Below the pieces are notes generated by a model. That model made no database searches and had not been told where the DNA came from. It worked only from the letters and a program-made list of their open reading frames with translations. From Holophagaceae bacterium (lineage in GTDB: Bacteria > Acidobacteriota > Holophagae > Holophagales > Holophagaceae): a stretch of DNA of 64,000 nucleotides. A program made the position numbers and the translations under genes. The stretch lies in the NCBI GenBank assembly GCA_025361125.1, contig JANYBM010000064.1:1-64000 (forward strand). Reading direction: 5' to 3'. Shown piece by piece: positions 36,252-44,821 of the stretch; positions within the stretch are counted from its first letter, which is position 1, and the number at the start of each line of letters is the position of its first letter.

Positions 36252-37950
36252 TGTTGCCCTGCCTTCAGAGCACCGTAACACCCTCCAGGATCGCTTGGGC
36301 AGGGAGTTGCGCGCTTCAATGGAATGGAAAGATCAGGGACCCGCGGATGTGGTCGTGGGAGTGGAGGGTTCAGGCGCCCTGGCCCAATGCACCCAATGGC
36401 CCGGCGAGGCTGGTGCCCTGGCGCTCATCCAGGCAGGCTACGAGCGCATCCGGGATCGGTCCCGCATGGGCCGTCTGAACGAAGTGGGACGCGCCCTGGT
36501 TTCAGAACAGCACTTGGACAAGCTGCTGGATTTGATCCTGACCCAAGGTCGTGAATTGCTTCGCGCCGAAGCGGGGTCGCTTTACCTGGTGGATGACGCT
36601 GGCAATGAACTGATTTTCGCCCACACCCAAAACGCCAAGTTGGACTTGCCCTATCATCGGTTCCGAATGCCCATCACGACCACGACCCTTGCGGGCTTCG
36701 TCGCGTCCACCGGAGAATCCCTGAACATCTCCGATGTCTACGGTATTCCGGCAGACGCACCCTACAGTTTTTCGGATTCCTTTGATCGCCAAAGCGGCTA
36801 CCACACGCAAAGCATGTTGGTGGTGCCCATGACGGATAACGAAGGCAAGGTCCTCGGCGTCCTGCAATTCATCAATCGCGTCTGGGAAGAAGACGGGCAG
36901 CATGGTGTCGTGCCCTTCCAGCTGGAACACCAGAATCTGGCGCAAAGCCTAGCGGGACAGGCGGGCGTCGCGGTGAAGAACGCAGCGCTACGGCAGGAAA
37001 TCGAACTGCTTTTTGAAGGCTTCGTCAACGCCTCAGTGACCGCCATTGAGAGCCGGGACCCCGTGACATCCGGTCATTCAAGCCGCGTGGCCAACTTGAC
37101 CGTGGGCCTTGCGGAGGCTATCAACGCCACGCCCAATGGGCCCTACGGTGAAACTTTCTTTACGGAACGGCAACTGCGTGAGATCCGTTACGCCAGTCTG
37201 CTTCACGATTTCGGCAAAGTGGGTGTGCGGGAGCAAGTGCTGGTAAAAGCCAAAAAACTCGATCCCATGAAACTGGAGTTGATTCTTCAGCGGCTGCGGC
37301 AAAGGGACCTGGAACAGGCATTGGCCATGCTTTCAGAGTCATGGAAGGGTGGGGATCATTTTGACCCGGCCACTTGGGAATCCATTATTCAGGATCGTCA
37401 GATAGAGACTGATCGCCTCATCGCCTTGGTGCGGCAAAGCGATATGCCCACCGTGCTGCCCCAGGATATTGCGGATGGACTAGGGCTTGTGGGTGACCTG
37501 GAATTTACCCATTGGACTGGAGAGCGACGACATTTGGTGGAGCGCGCTGATCTGAATTGCCTGCGCATCCGGAAAGGCTCCCTTTCAGATTCGGAACGGC
37601 TGGAAATCGAGAGTCACGTCACCCACACCTTTCGCTTTCTGAAGCAAATTCCATGGACCCGCGATCTTCAAGGTGTGCCCGATATCGCCTACGCCCATCA
37701 CGAAAAACTGGGTGGCAGTGGATATCCGCGCGGCCTTCAGGCCCTCGCCATCCCTGTGCAGAGCCGCGCCATGACCATCAGTGATATTTTCGACGCGCTC
37801 ACCGCCCAGGATCGTCCCTACAAGTTGGCGGTGCCATTAACCAAGAGCCTCAACATCCTTCATGAAGAAGCCAATGATGGCAACGTGGATCGGGTGTTGC
37901 TGGAACTCTTCATCGAAGCCAAAATTTTTGAACGAACCTCTAAAGTATGA
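36241..37950 (+). CDS. GAF/HD-GYP domain protein with large insertion in the HD-GYP domain
   Basis: About 569 residues from GTG 36241 (the ORF opens at 36091 but would cover the divergent gene). A GAF domain (about 90-255, DLILTQGRELLRAEAGSLYLVDDAGN) precedes the HD-GYP domain. The metal-binding HDFGK is at 322-326 and the GYP at 494-496 (HHEKLGGSGYPRGL). These are normally about 65 residues apart; here about 170, because ~100 residues are inserted between LVKAKKLDP and the KGSLSDSERLEIESHV helix. All visible catalytic residues are kept, so cyclic-di-GMP hydrolysis remains likely. Stop overlaps the next start (ATGA). Confidence 0.85.
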   Translation: MRFTVALPSEHRNTLQDRLGRELRASMEWKDQGPADVVVGVEGSGALAQCTQWPGEAGALALIQAGYERIRDRSRMGRLNEVGRALVSEQHLDKLLDLILTQGRELLRAEAGSLYLVDDAGNELIFAHTQNAKLDLPYHRFRMPITTTTLAGFVASTGESLNISDVYGIPADAPYSFSDSFDRQSGYHTQSMLVVPMTDNEGKVLGVLQFINRVWEEDGQHGVVPFQLEHQNLAQSLAGQAGVAVKNAALRQEIELLFEGFVNASVTAIESRDPVTSGHSSRVANLTVGLAEAINATPNGPYGETFFTERQLREIRYASLLHDFGKVGVREQVLVKAKKLDPMKLELILQRLRQRDLEQALAMLSESWKGGDHFDPATWESIIQDRQIETDRLIALVRQSDMPTVLPQDIADGLGLVGDLEFTHWTGERRHLVERADLNCLRIRKGSLSDSERLEIESHVTHTFRFLKQIPWTRDLQGVPDIAYAHHEKLGGSGYPRGLQALAIPVQSRAMTISDIFDALTAQDRPYKLAVPLTKSLNILHEEANDGNVDRVLLELFIEAKIFERTSKV

Positions 37951-38804
37951 GCCTTCGTACCGTCCTGGCTGCCGACCTGAATCCCATCCAAACCAATGGC
38001 TGGCTGACAGGAAGCATCGCGCCACGGCCCATTGCGTTCGCCTCGACGGTGAATGCGGCGGGAGTGCGCAATCTTTCACCGTTTTCATTCTTCAACGCCT
38101 TCGGCTCCAACCCTCCCATGCTGGCTTTCGCACCCAATCGCCGAGGCCGCGATGGTACCACCAAGCACACCTACCAAAATGTGGTCGCAACCCATGAATT
38201 CGTCATCGCCACCGTAAGCCACGCCATGGTGCAGCAGATGAACGTGGCCTCGGCCGAATATCCCGACGGCGTAGATGAATTCACGAAGTCGGGATTCACG
38301 CCGCTGCCCGCCTCCTTCGTGAAAGCGGCGCTGGTGGCGGAAGCACCTGTACAGATGGAATGCCGGTTGCATCAGGTGGTGGAGTTGGGAACTGGGCCGG
38401 GGTCCGGCCTTATGCTCATTGGCGAGATTCTTTGCTTCCACGCGAACGAGGAAATGCTCACCCATGATCTTCCCGATCCGCGGAAGCTCGATCATGTGGC
38501 CCGCAACGGCGGCGCCTTCTATACCCGCGCTTTTGGAGATTCCTTGTTTGAAATCGCCAAGCCCGCCGGAATGCCTCTCGGCTACGACCGTTTACCCGAA
38601 GTGCTGAAGCACAGCCGCATTCTCAGCGGCAACGATCTGGGCCGGCTTGCCAACACAGCTGAACTGCCCGATCTAGCAACCATGCCAAGGAAAACCGGCG
38701 ATCCGGAAGGCGCACAGGATCTGGAAGAAGCCATCGCCCTGGCCGTCCGTAGCGAGAACATGGCGGAAGCCTGGCGATTGATCGGGCAACGATTGCGGTG
38801 CTGA
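37947..38804 (+). CDS. Flavin reductase-like (split-barrel FMN) family protein
   Basis: 285 residues. The FMN-binding split-barrel part (about 10-190) has GSIAPRPIAFASTVNAAGVRNLSPFSFFNAFGSNPPM, the usual N-terminal signature, and HVARNGGAFYTR. The last ~75 residues (SENMAEAW... helical) extend beyond the domain. Start overlaps the HD-GYP stop, so it is translationally coupled. Enzymatic substrate unknown. Confidence 0.85.
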   Translation: MSLRTVLAADLNPIQTNGWLTGSIAPRPIAFASTVNAAGVRNLSPFSFFNAFGSNPPMLAFAPNRRGRDGTTKHTYQNVVATHEFVIATVSHAMVQQMNVASAEYPDGVDEFTKSGFTPLPASFVKAALVAEAPVQMECRLHQVVELGTGPGSGLMLIGEILCFHANEEMLTHDLPDPRKLDHVARNGGAFYTRAFGDSLFEIAKPAGMPLGYDRLPEVLKHSRILSGNDLGRLANTAELPDLATMPRKTGDPEGAQDLEEAIALAVRSENMAEAWRLIGQRLRC

Positions 38805-39701
38805 TCAGTCCACGGAGGCGGGTGCAATGCCATCATCGCCCACCGTCTTTGTATGCACGATACGCTGGGGAATGGGGCTGGCGATGCCTTCTTCGCGGAA
38901 GTTCTCGATAATGCGTTTGCGCAGCAGGCGGGCCACTTCGAATTGTTTTCCTGGTGCGCACTTGGTAAGGGTGCGGATGGTGCAGCCATCCTTGCCAAAT
39001 GCCTCTACGCCCCGCACGTCAGTGGGCTCAAGAACCAGCTCTGGCTTGGCCTTGCGCAACTCCACGCCGATGGTGTCGATCAGCGCGAAGATGCGGTCAA
39101 GGTCTGCGTCGTAGCCCACTTCCACATCCACCAAGGCCTTGGAGTATTCCTTGCTGAGCACGATCACACGGTTGATGGAACCGTTGGGAATGTAATGGGT
39201 GCGTCCTTCCACATCGCGCAGTTGGGTGATGCGAAGCGTCATGCGCTCGACGGTGCCCACGTGTTTCTCCTCGATGCTGATGAGGTCGCCGACACCAAAC
39301 TGATCCTCCATAAGCAGGAAGAAGCCCGAGATCACATCCTTCACCAACGACTGGGCCCCGAAGCCCAAGGCCACACCAGCGATGCCAGCGCCGGCGACGA
39401 GGGGCGCGATATTGATGCCGAATTCCTGGAGCACCATGAGCCCAAGAAAAACCAGGACCAGCACACGCGCGGCGTTGTTCAACACCGCCGAAAGTGTTTC
39501 GGCACGGCGCTCGGCTTCGGAAGTCGTGTTGTCGTCGCCGTCGTCCACCGCGTGGCGCACCGCACGCGCCACAAGATGCACCGCCAACAGGATGAGCGCG
39601 CCGGTGAGTACTACCAAGCTCAGTCGCTGGAGTTTGGCCCATCCCGTTCGTTCAAGCCACTTGGAAAGAGGTTCCAGGCGGGACAGAATTGCAAAAAGCA
39701 T
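38805..39701 (-). CDS. MscS-type mechanosensitive channel
   Basis: 298 residues. Three membrane helices; the pore helix and beta domain show AGAGIAGVALGFGAQSLVKDVISGFFLLMEDQFGVGDLI, then the C-terminal alpha/beta domain with RTHYIPNGSINRVIVLSK. Releases solutes on osmotic downshift. Its stop codon directly abuts that of the convergent flavin reductase-like gene. Confidence 0.92.
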   Translation of the reverse strand: MLFAILSRLEPLSKWLERTGWAKLQRLSLVVLTGALILLAVHLVARAVRHAVDDGDDNTTSEAERRAETLSAVLNNAARVLVLVFLGLMVLQEFGINIAPLVAGAGIAGVALGFGAQSLVKDVISGFFLLMEDQFGVGDLISIEEKHVGTVERMTLRITQLRDVEGRTHYIPNGSINRVIVLSKEYSKALVDVEVGYDADLDRIFALIDTIGVELRKAKPELVLEPTDVRGVEAFGKDGCTIRTLTKCAPGKQFEVARLLRKRIIENFREEGIASPIPQRIVHTKTVGDDGIAPASVD

Positions 39702-39777
39702 GGTGCTCCAGTTCCGGCCACAGGCCGATTGGATTATTGTCCCTCAAAAGCGGACACCGACTGATTGTTCTCGGCCC

Positions 39778-40386
39778 TTACTTTTTTGCTTCCGGCACTT
39801 GCTTGACGGCCTCGATGGCTAGGCTGATGTCCACATCGTCGCTGAGCATGGCACCCCCGGCTTCCAGCGTCTTGTTCCATTTCACGCCGTAGTCCTGGCG
39901 ATTGACCTTGAGACTTCCTTCAAAGCCGGCGCGAAAATCCTTGAAGGGTGTGGCTATACCTCCAAGACTAGCGATGGGCAGCGTGATTCGCTTGGTTACG
40001 CCGTGCATGGTGAAATCGCCCGTGACCAGTAACTGGCCCTTGGAGACCTCTTTAACTTCCGTGCTCTTGAAAGTGATGGTGGGAAATTTCTCGGCATCAA
40101 AAAAGTCGGGGGACTTCAGGTGGTTATCACGGCTGGCGTTGTCTGTGTTGATGCTGGCGACAGCAATGCTCACGACCACGCTGGAATTGGCCATGTTCTT
40201 CTCATCCAATTGAATGGTTCCCTCAAACTTCGTAAAGCGTCCCGAAGTACGGGAAACCAAGTGGCGAACCTTGAATCCCACTTCGGAGTGAACCGCGTCA
40301 ATTTTATAGGCGTCAGCGGCGAAGGCAGGGGCCGCCAGCATGATCGCGGGAAGCAGGAAACGGAAGGGAAGGCTGGTACGACTCAT
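39778..40386 (-). CDS. YceI family periplasmic lipid-binding protein
   Basis: 202 residues with signal peptide ending AFA. The lipocalin-like YceI domain has YKIDAVHSEVGFKVRHL, FEGTIQLDEKNMANSSV, SPDFFDAEKFPTITFKS and GDFTMHGVTKRITLPI. Members bind polyisoprenoids. Divergent from a MarR regulator across a palindrome that it probably recognises. Confidence 0.92.
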   Translation of the reverse strand: MSRTSLPFRFLLPAIMLAAPAFAADAYKIDAVHSEVGFKVRHLVSRTSGRFTKFEGTIQLDEKNMANSSVVVSIAVASINTDNASRDNHLKSPDFFDAEKFPTITFKSTEVKEVSKGQLLVTGDFTMHGVTKRITLPIASLGGIATPFKDFRAGFEGSLKVNRQDYGVKWNKTLEAGGAMLSDDVDISLAIEAVKQVPEAKK

Positions 40387-40435
40387 GGGAACACCTCAGG
40401 AAGGCCAAGTGGCCAATATCAGTCTAGAGCATAAT

Positions 40436-40453
40436 TAGATGTTGTAACATCTA
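40436..40453. promoter_or_regulatory. Perfect palindrome between yceI and marR genes, probable MarR operator
   Basis: TAGATGTTGTAACATCTA has 8-nt perfect arms around a 2-nt centre. It is 49 nt upstream of yceI and 37 nt upstream of marR. Size and symmetry fit the operators bound by MarR dimers, suggesting joint control of both genes. Confidence 0.75.
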
Positions 40454-40490
40454 TTATTTTACCGCACTCTTCAGATACCCTGAAGGAGCC

Positions 40491-40979
40491 ATGCACCTGC
40501 GCGAAGAACTCAAGATCGGCAAACCCATCGAGCCCGGACACGAGGTGGCTTTGGCGTTGCTACTGACGCGGGAGTATGTGTCACGCGTTCTCGATGAGCA
40601 GGTCTTCAAGAAGGCCGGCATCACCGACCAGCAATTCAATGTGTTGCGCATTCTAAAAGGTGGCCCCACCAAGGGCTACCTCATCGGCGAAATCAAATGC
40701 CGCATGATCTTTCGCAATGCTGATGTCCCGCGACTGGTCAACCGTTTGACGGATCAAGGCCTGGTGAAGCGCTATGAAAACCCCCGCGACCGGCGAGGCA
40801 GCCGTATCCGCCTGACAGCTGATGGGGACGCTTTCCAGAACCAGGTCCGCCCCATCCATGGCACCGTTTGTGAAGCCATTGACGGCTGTCTCAGCGATGC
40901 GGAGCGCAACCACCTATTGGTTCTGTTGGAGCGATTGCGGGATCACTACCGGTTGATGCTGTCAGCCGGGGCGGAATAA
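40491..40979 (+). CDS. MarR family transcriptional regulator
   Basis: 162 residues with winged helix: ITDQQFNVLRILKGG, then recognition helix MIFRNADVPRLVNRLTDQGLVKR and wing NPRDRRGSRIRLTADG. GAAGGAG precedes the ATG. It likely represses itself and yceI by binding the palindrome between them. Convergent with the nuo cluster. Confidence 0.9.
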   Translation: MHLREELKIGKPIEPGHEVALALLLTREYVSRVLDEQVFKKAGITDQQFNVLRILKGGPTKGYLIGEIKCRMIFRNADVPRLVNRLTDQGLVKRYENPRDRRGSRIRLTADGDAFQNQVRPIHGTVCEAIDGCLSDAERNHLLVLLERLRDHYRLMLSAGAE

Positions 40980-41008
40980 AAATCGCGCCCTCAAGGTGCA
41001 GCTGTCAC

Positions 41009-42226
41009 TCAGCGGTCCAGCTCACCGGCAATAATGTTCATTGCTCCCAACTCGGCGACGGCATCGGCGATCAGGAGGCCACGGACTTTCTGGTCAAAGC
41101 TGCTGAAGATCGGTAGGCAGGGCGGACGGACCCGGATGCGATAGGGGCTCTTGCCGCCATCGCTGACGATGTAGAAGCCCAGCTCGCCATTCGCAGCCTC
41201 AGTAGAGCTGTAGACCTCGCCCACCGGCATCTCGATGCCATGCATGATGAGCTTGAAGTGATGGATGAGGCTTTCCATCCGCGAGTAGACCTTTTCCTTG
41301 GGAGGAAGGGCCACCTTGTAATCATCCACGATGATGGGACCAGGGCCGAGTTCCCGCAGCTTGTCCAAGGCCTGCCGAATGATGCGCAGCGACTGGCGCA
41401 TTTCTTCGACGCGCACCAGATAGCGATCGAATACATCGCCGGTGGTGCCCACCGGAATGTCGAAGTCATATTGGTCATACCCGAGATAGGGTTGGGATTT
41501 GCGCAGATCCTGTGGCACGCCACAGGCTCGCAGGCAGGGACCGGTGTAGCCCCAGGATATAGCCTCTTCTGGAGAAAGTGCACCTATGCCCTTGGTGCGG
41601 TCATGCCAAATGGGATTGCGTGTCAGCAGCCCTTCCAACTCGTCAATGGCCAAGGGGCACTCTTCAAGGAAGCGCTCGGCCAACGGAAAAAAGTCGTCAG
41701 GCAGGTCGCGGAACAACCCGCCCACGCGAGTGAAGCTCGTGTGCAGGCGTTGGCCCGCAGCCATTTCGAATAAGTCGTAGACCGTTTCGCGCTGCTTGAA
41801 AAGATAGAGGAAGGCAGTGAAAGCGCCGATGTCCACGGCGTTGATGCCAATGCAGACCACATGATCCGCGAGGCGAGCCAACTCCGAGACCAGTACGCGG
41901 ATGATCTTCGCCCGCTCGGGGATTTCAAGGTCGAGCAGTTTTTCGACGGCTCCCGTGTACCCGACGTTGTTCATGATGGAGGAGCAGTAGTTAAGGCGAT
42001 CCGTCAGCGTCACGAATTGGTTGTAGCTCAAATTCTCGCCGAGTTTTTCCACCCCGCGATGCAGGTAGCCGATTTCTGGTGTGGCGCGAGTGATGAACTC
42101 ACCTTCCAGTTCCAAAACGATTCGCAGGGTGCCATGGGTAGCCGGGTGGGTCGGCCCCATGTTCACGATCATTTTATCGCCGTCGAGCGCTTGAGTTGCG
42201 AGGGCGATGGATTCCATAGTTGCCAT
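41009..42226 (-). CDS. nuoD: NADH-quinone oxidoreductase subunit D
   Basis: 405 residues. 49-kDa subunit lining the quinone site: MGPTHPATHGTLRIVLELEGE, IGYLHRGVEKLGE, NPIWHDRTKGIGAL and a C-terminal DPVMGEVDR-like end (NIIAGELDR). The ATG at 42226 (MATMESIALA) is 8 nt after the nuoC stop. It is the last gene of the nuoABCD unit; the following gene is convergent, so nuoE-N must be elsewhere. Confidence 0.95.
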   Translation of the reverse strand: MATMESIALATQALDGDKMIVNMGPTHPATHGTLRIVLELEGEFITRATPEIGYLHRGVEKLGENLSYNQFVTLTDRLNYCSSIMNNVGYTGAVEKLLDLEIPERAKIIRVLVSELARLADHVVCIGINAVDIGAFTAFLYLFKQRETVYDLFEMAAGQRLHTSFTRVGGLFRDLPDDFFPLAERFLEECPLAIDELEGLLTRNPIWHDRTKGIGALSPEEAISWGYTGPCLRACGVPQDLRKSQPYLGYDQYDFDIPVGTTGDVFDRYLVRVEEMRQSLRIIRQALDKLRELGPGPIIVDDYKVALPPKEKVYSRMESLIHHFKLIMHGIEMPVGEVYSSTEAANGELGFYIVSDGGKSPYRIRVRPPCLPIFSSFDQKVRGLLIADAVAELGAMNIIAGELDR

Positions 42227-42234
42227 GGGTCTGC

Positions 42235-42759
42235 TCACGGATTCGTCGTAGGAATGAATTGTGCGTAGGGCGCGGTGCTGTCGGCCATGCAAAAGGGGTC
42301 GCCGCCATCGAGGGGAAAATCCTTACGCAGCGCGTGGCCGGGGAAATCCTGCCAGGTAAGGAGGCGCACCATGTTGGGGTGGTTTTCAAAGGGAATGCCA
42401 AAAAGATCAAAGACCTCTCGTTCGAACCAATTGGCTGTCTTGAATCGAGGTGGGAGAGCTGGGTCCACAAGGCTTGGCACTGATTCACCCGCGCCGACGC
42501 GGACCTTGATGCGCAGGCGTTCCTGGCTGGTCATATTAAGCCAGTGATAGACCACATCGAACCGCACCAAGCGATCTCCTATCTGCCGCTCAGGCCAGTC
42601 CACCGCCGTGATGTCCACCAGAAGCTGATAGCCATCCTTGAAAATGAGATCCACTACCTCAAGAAAACTTTCCCTTGCTACGACAATGGTCACGTCACCC
42701 CGGAAGGCGTGGCGATCCGTGATGGCGCCCGGGAATTGCTCTTCAATGCGTTCAATCAT
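42235..42759 (-). CDS. nuoC: NADH-quinone oxidoreductase subunit C
   Basis: 174 residues. 30-kDa subunit: WFEREVFDLFGIPFENHPNMVRLLTWQDFPGHALRKDFPL is the family signature. Separate from nuoD, not a CD fusion. Confidence 0.94.
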   Translation of the reverse strand: MIERIEEQFPGAITDRHAFRGDVTIVVARESFLEVVDLIFKDGYQLLVDITAVDWPERQIGDRLVRFDVVYHWLNMTSQERLRIKVRVGAGESVPSLVDPALPPRFKTANWFEREVFDLFGIPFENHPNMVRLLTWQDFPGHALRKDFPLDGGDPFCMADSTAPYAQFIPTTNP

Positions 42760-42776
42760 TTAGTTCACCACTAGGA

Positions 42777-43388
42777 TTAGAAGATCGTTGCCAGACCGCG
42801 ATCCCCTGCGTCCAGCAGCATTTCGCGAACGGCCTGCTGAGGACTGAGGCCACGGCTGGCTTCCAATTCCTTTTGGCGGTTCAGGCTTTCGTAGAAACGT
42901 GCGATGTGATCCTTGCGCATGGTGAGGGATTCCTTCTCGATCTTCTCCTGCAGCTTCATCAGGCCATACAACATGCTCTCAGGCCGGGGGGGGCAGCCGG
43001 GTACATAGACATCCACGGGCACCACCCGGTCAATGCCCTGGAGCGTGGCGTAGGTGCGGTACATGCCACCGCTGGAAGCGCAGACCCCCACACTGATGAC
43101 CCACTTGGGTTCGGCCATCTGGGCGTAGATGGTGCGGAGCACCGGCGCCAGCTTGTTCGTGACAGTGCCCAGCACCAGCATCATGTCGCTCTGGCGCGGG
43201 CTGAAGCGCATGGCCTCGGCGCCGAAGCGGGACATGTCATATTTCGAAGCCATAACGCTCATGAACTCGATGGCGCAGCAGGCGGTGCCAAAAGGCATGG
43301 GCCAGAGACTGTTTTTTCGGGCCCAGTTCACCACAGTGTCGAGTCGGGTGGTGAGCACCGCCTCGTTGAGATTCAACTCTGCCGCCAT
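42777..43388 (-). CDS. nuoB: NADH-quinone oxidoreductase subunit B
   Basis: 203 residues. Carries the N2 iron-sulfur cluster: C37-C38 in [10 protein letters not shown], a third Cys in [12 protein letters not shown] and a fourth in VPGCPPRPE. An unusually long helical C-terminus (about 155-203, [24 protein letters not shown]) follows the conserved core. The ATG overlaps the nuoA stop (TGATG). Confidence 0.95.
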   Translation of the reverse strand: MAAELNLNEAVLTTRLDTVVNWARKNSLWPMPFGTACCAIEFMSVMASKYDMSRFGAEAMRFSPRQSDMMLVLGTVTNKLAPVLRTIYAQMAEPKWVISVGVCASSGGMYRTYATLQGIDRVVPVDVYVPGCPPRPESMLYGLMKLQEKIEKESLTMRKDHIARFYESLNRQKELEASRGLSPQQAVREMLLDAGDRGLATIF

Positions 43389-43768
43389 CAGCGCTCCCAC
43401 TCAAACGCACCCTTGCCCCAGGCGTAAATGAAACCCACCAGCAGGGTGGCGAAGAAAGTCAGCATGGGGACAAAGGTTTCCAGATGGGTTTTATATTGCG
43501 CAGCCCAAGGCAGCATAAAGGCGACTTCCACATCGAACAGGATGAAGAGCATGGCCGTAAGGTAGAACTTCACTGAATACCGATGCCGGGCGCCAACCTG
43601 CAGGGGCGGTGCCCCACATTCAAACGGCGCCAGCTTGTTGGCGTCGGGATTGTTGGGTTTGAAGCGCGGCAGGATGACGCCGGATAGCACCAGCACGATG
43701 GCAGCGACGACGATAGCCACCAACAGGAGGATCAGGACGCCAAGAAAGGGAGTAAGGGGGCTTTGCAT
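43388..43768 (-). CDS. nuoA: NADH-quinone oxidoreductase subunit A
   Basis: 126 residues with three membrane helices. [45 protein letters not shown] contains the Cys loop that reports the active/deactive state. First gene of nuoABCD; repeat copy 5 lies in its upstream region. Confidence 0.94.
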   Translation of the reverse strand: MQSPLTPFLGVLILLLVAIVVAAIVLVLSGVILPRFKPNNPDANKLAPFECGAPPLQVGARHRYSVKFYLTAMLFILFDVEVAFMLPWAAQYKTHLETFVPMLTFFATLLVGFIYAWGKGAFEWER

Positions 43769-43835
43769 AGTGGATTCCCAGAACCTTCATCCTAAGTCGT
43801 TGGGCCAAAATAAACTAGTCGGCTCGATAACAGTC

Positions 43836-44010
43836 CGGCCCAGAGGCTCCAGCTCCGCGAACGCAGCCAGCATGGAGGCTCCGCGTCCAAAAGCGCAGCG
43901 AGTGGGAGCACGCACTGCGTGCGATAGGTGGGGGGCGCACTGCGTCCGATAGCTGGAGGGGCCGTAGCAAATAACCTGAACTGTACGGGTTACTTTGGCA
44001 CGGCCCCTAA
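43836..44010 (+). repeat. Dispersed two-hairpin intergenic element, copy 5 (longest)
   Basis: Starts CGGCCCAGAGGCTCCAGCTC and closes hairpin 1 at GATAGCTGGAGGGGCC. Hairpin 1 contains extra sequence, including a second CACTGCGTGCGATAGGTGG unit. Hairpin 2 pairs GGGGCCGT...TAACC with GGTTA...ACGGCCCC and ends CCCCTAA; its stem sequence is different from copies 3 and 4. It occupies most of the 302-nt gap between nuoA and acpP; I see no other feature in that gap. Confidence 0.85.
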
Positions 44011-44070
44011 CCGCGCCTCTGGCGGTGACCCAAGGCACTTTCACGTTAGAATCATTCAAACGAGGGCTGC

Positions 44071-44328
44071 ATGAGCGATTTGAAGACCGAACTGAAAACC
44101 ATGATCATCGAGCGTCTCAAACTGGAGGGCATGACGCCGGACCAGATTGATGACAAGGCTCCGCTGTTTGGCGAAGGGCTGGGTCTGGATTCTATTGACG
44201 CGCTGGAATTGGTGCTGGGTATCGAGCAGCACTTCGGCGTGAAGATCGAAGACGAAGCCGCAGGGCTGCAAGCCTTCAAGAACGTGGAATCCCTAACTGC
44301 CTTCATCGCCGAGCATCGGACTGCATGA
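44071..44328 (+). CDS. Acyl carrier protein
   Basis: 85 residues. The phosphopantetheine serine is S41 in GLGLDSIDALEL. It is more like ACPs of specialised fatty-acid/polyketide sets (DSIDALEL) than housekeeping AcpP (DSLDTVEL). First gene of the ACP-dehydratase-KS-KS-like cluster, preceded by repeat copy 5. Confidence 0.9.
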   Translation: MSDLKTELKTMIIERLKLEGMTPDQIDDKAPLFGEGLGLDSIDALELVLGIEQHFGVKIEDEAAGLQAFKNVESLTAFIAEHRTA

Positions 44329-44386
44329 GCCGACCTGTCGTCGCCTCCATCGCCATCGTCGCTGTCAACGCTGGGACTTGAAGCCA

Positions 44387-44821
44387 ATGAATGGGGAAGC
44401 CATCACGGCCCAAATACCGCATCGCTATCCTTTTCTATTGGTGGATCGGTTGCTGGAGCGGGAGCCAGGCGTTCGGGTGGTGGCGGAAAAACTGCTCACG
44501 ATCAACGAGCCATACTTTCAAGGTCATTTTGCCGAGCGGCCACTCCTGCCTGGCGTATTGATGTTGGAGATGCTGGCCCAGGCCGGTGGCTTTCTGGAAT
44601 CTGAACCGCTCCTGGGCAAGCCCATTTTTCTCGCCCAGGTACTTGACGCCCGTTTCAAGGGCGCCGCCTTCCCAGGCGACAAGCTTCGATTGGAAGTGAG
44701 CCCCGACGCGAGTTTTGGCGGCTTGATGCGCATCAAGGGAATCGTCAGTTGCGACGGACGGGTGCTTTGCACGGCCAAGTTGCTGCTGAAGAACAGCGTG
44801 GGTCCAAAGGGCTCCGCATGA
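44387..44821 (+). CDS. FabZ-like 3-hydroxyacyl-ACP dehydratase
   Basis: About 144 residues, hot-dog fold. The catalytic His is in IPHRYPFLLVDR and the catalytic Glu in GHFAERPLLPGVLMLEMLAQAGG. The ATG at 44387 is preferred; a TTG at 44378 is the ORF-track start. Removes water from 3-hydroxyacyl-ACP. Stop overlaps the KS start (ATGA). Confidence 0.88.
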   Translation: MNGEAITAQIPHRYPFLLVDRLLEREPGVRVVAEKLLTINEPYFQGHFAERPLLPGVLMLEMLAQAGGFLESEPLLGKPIFLAQVLDARFKGAAFPGDKLRLEVSPDASFGGLMRIKGIVSCDGRVLCTAKLLLKNSVGPKGSA

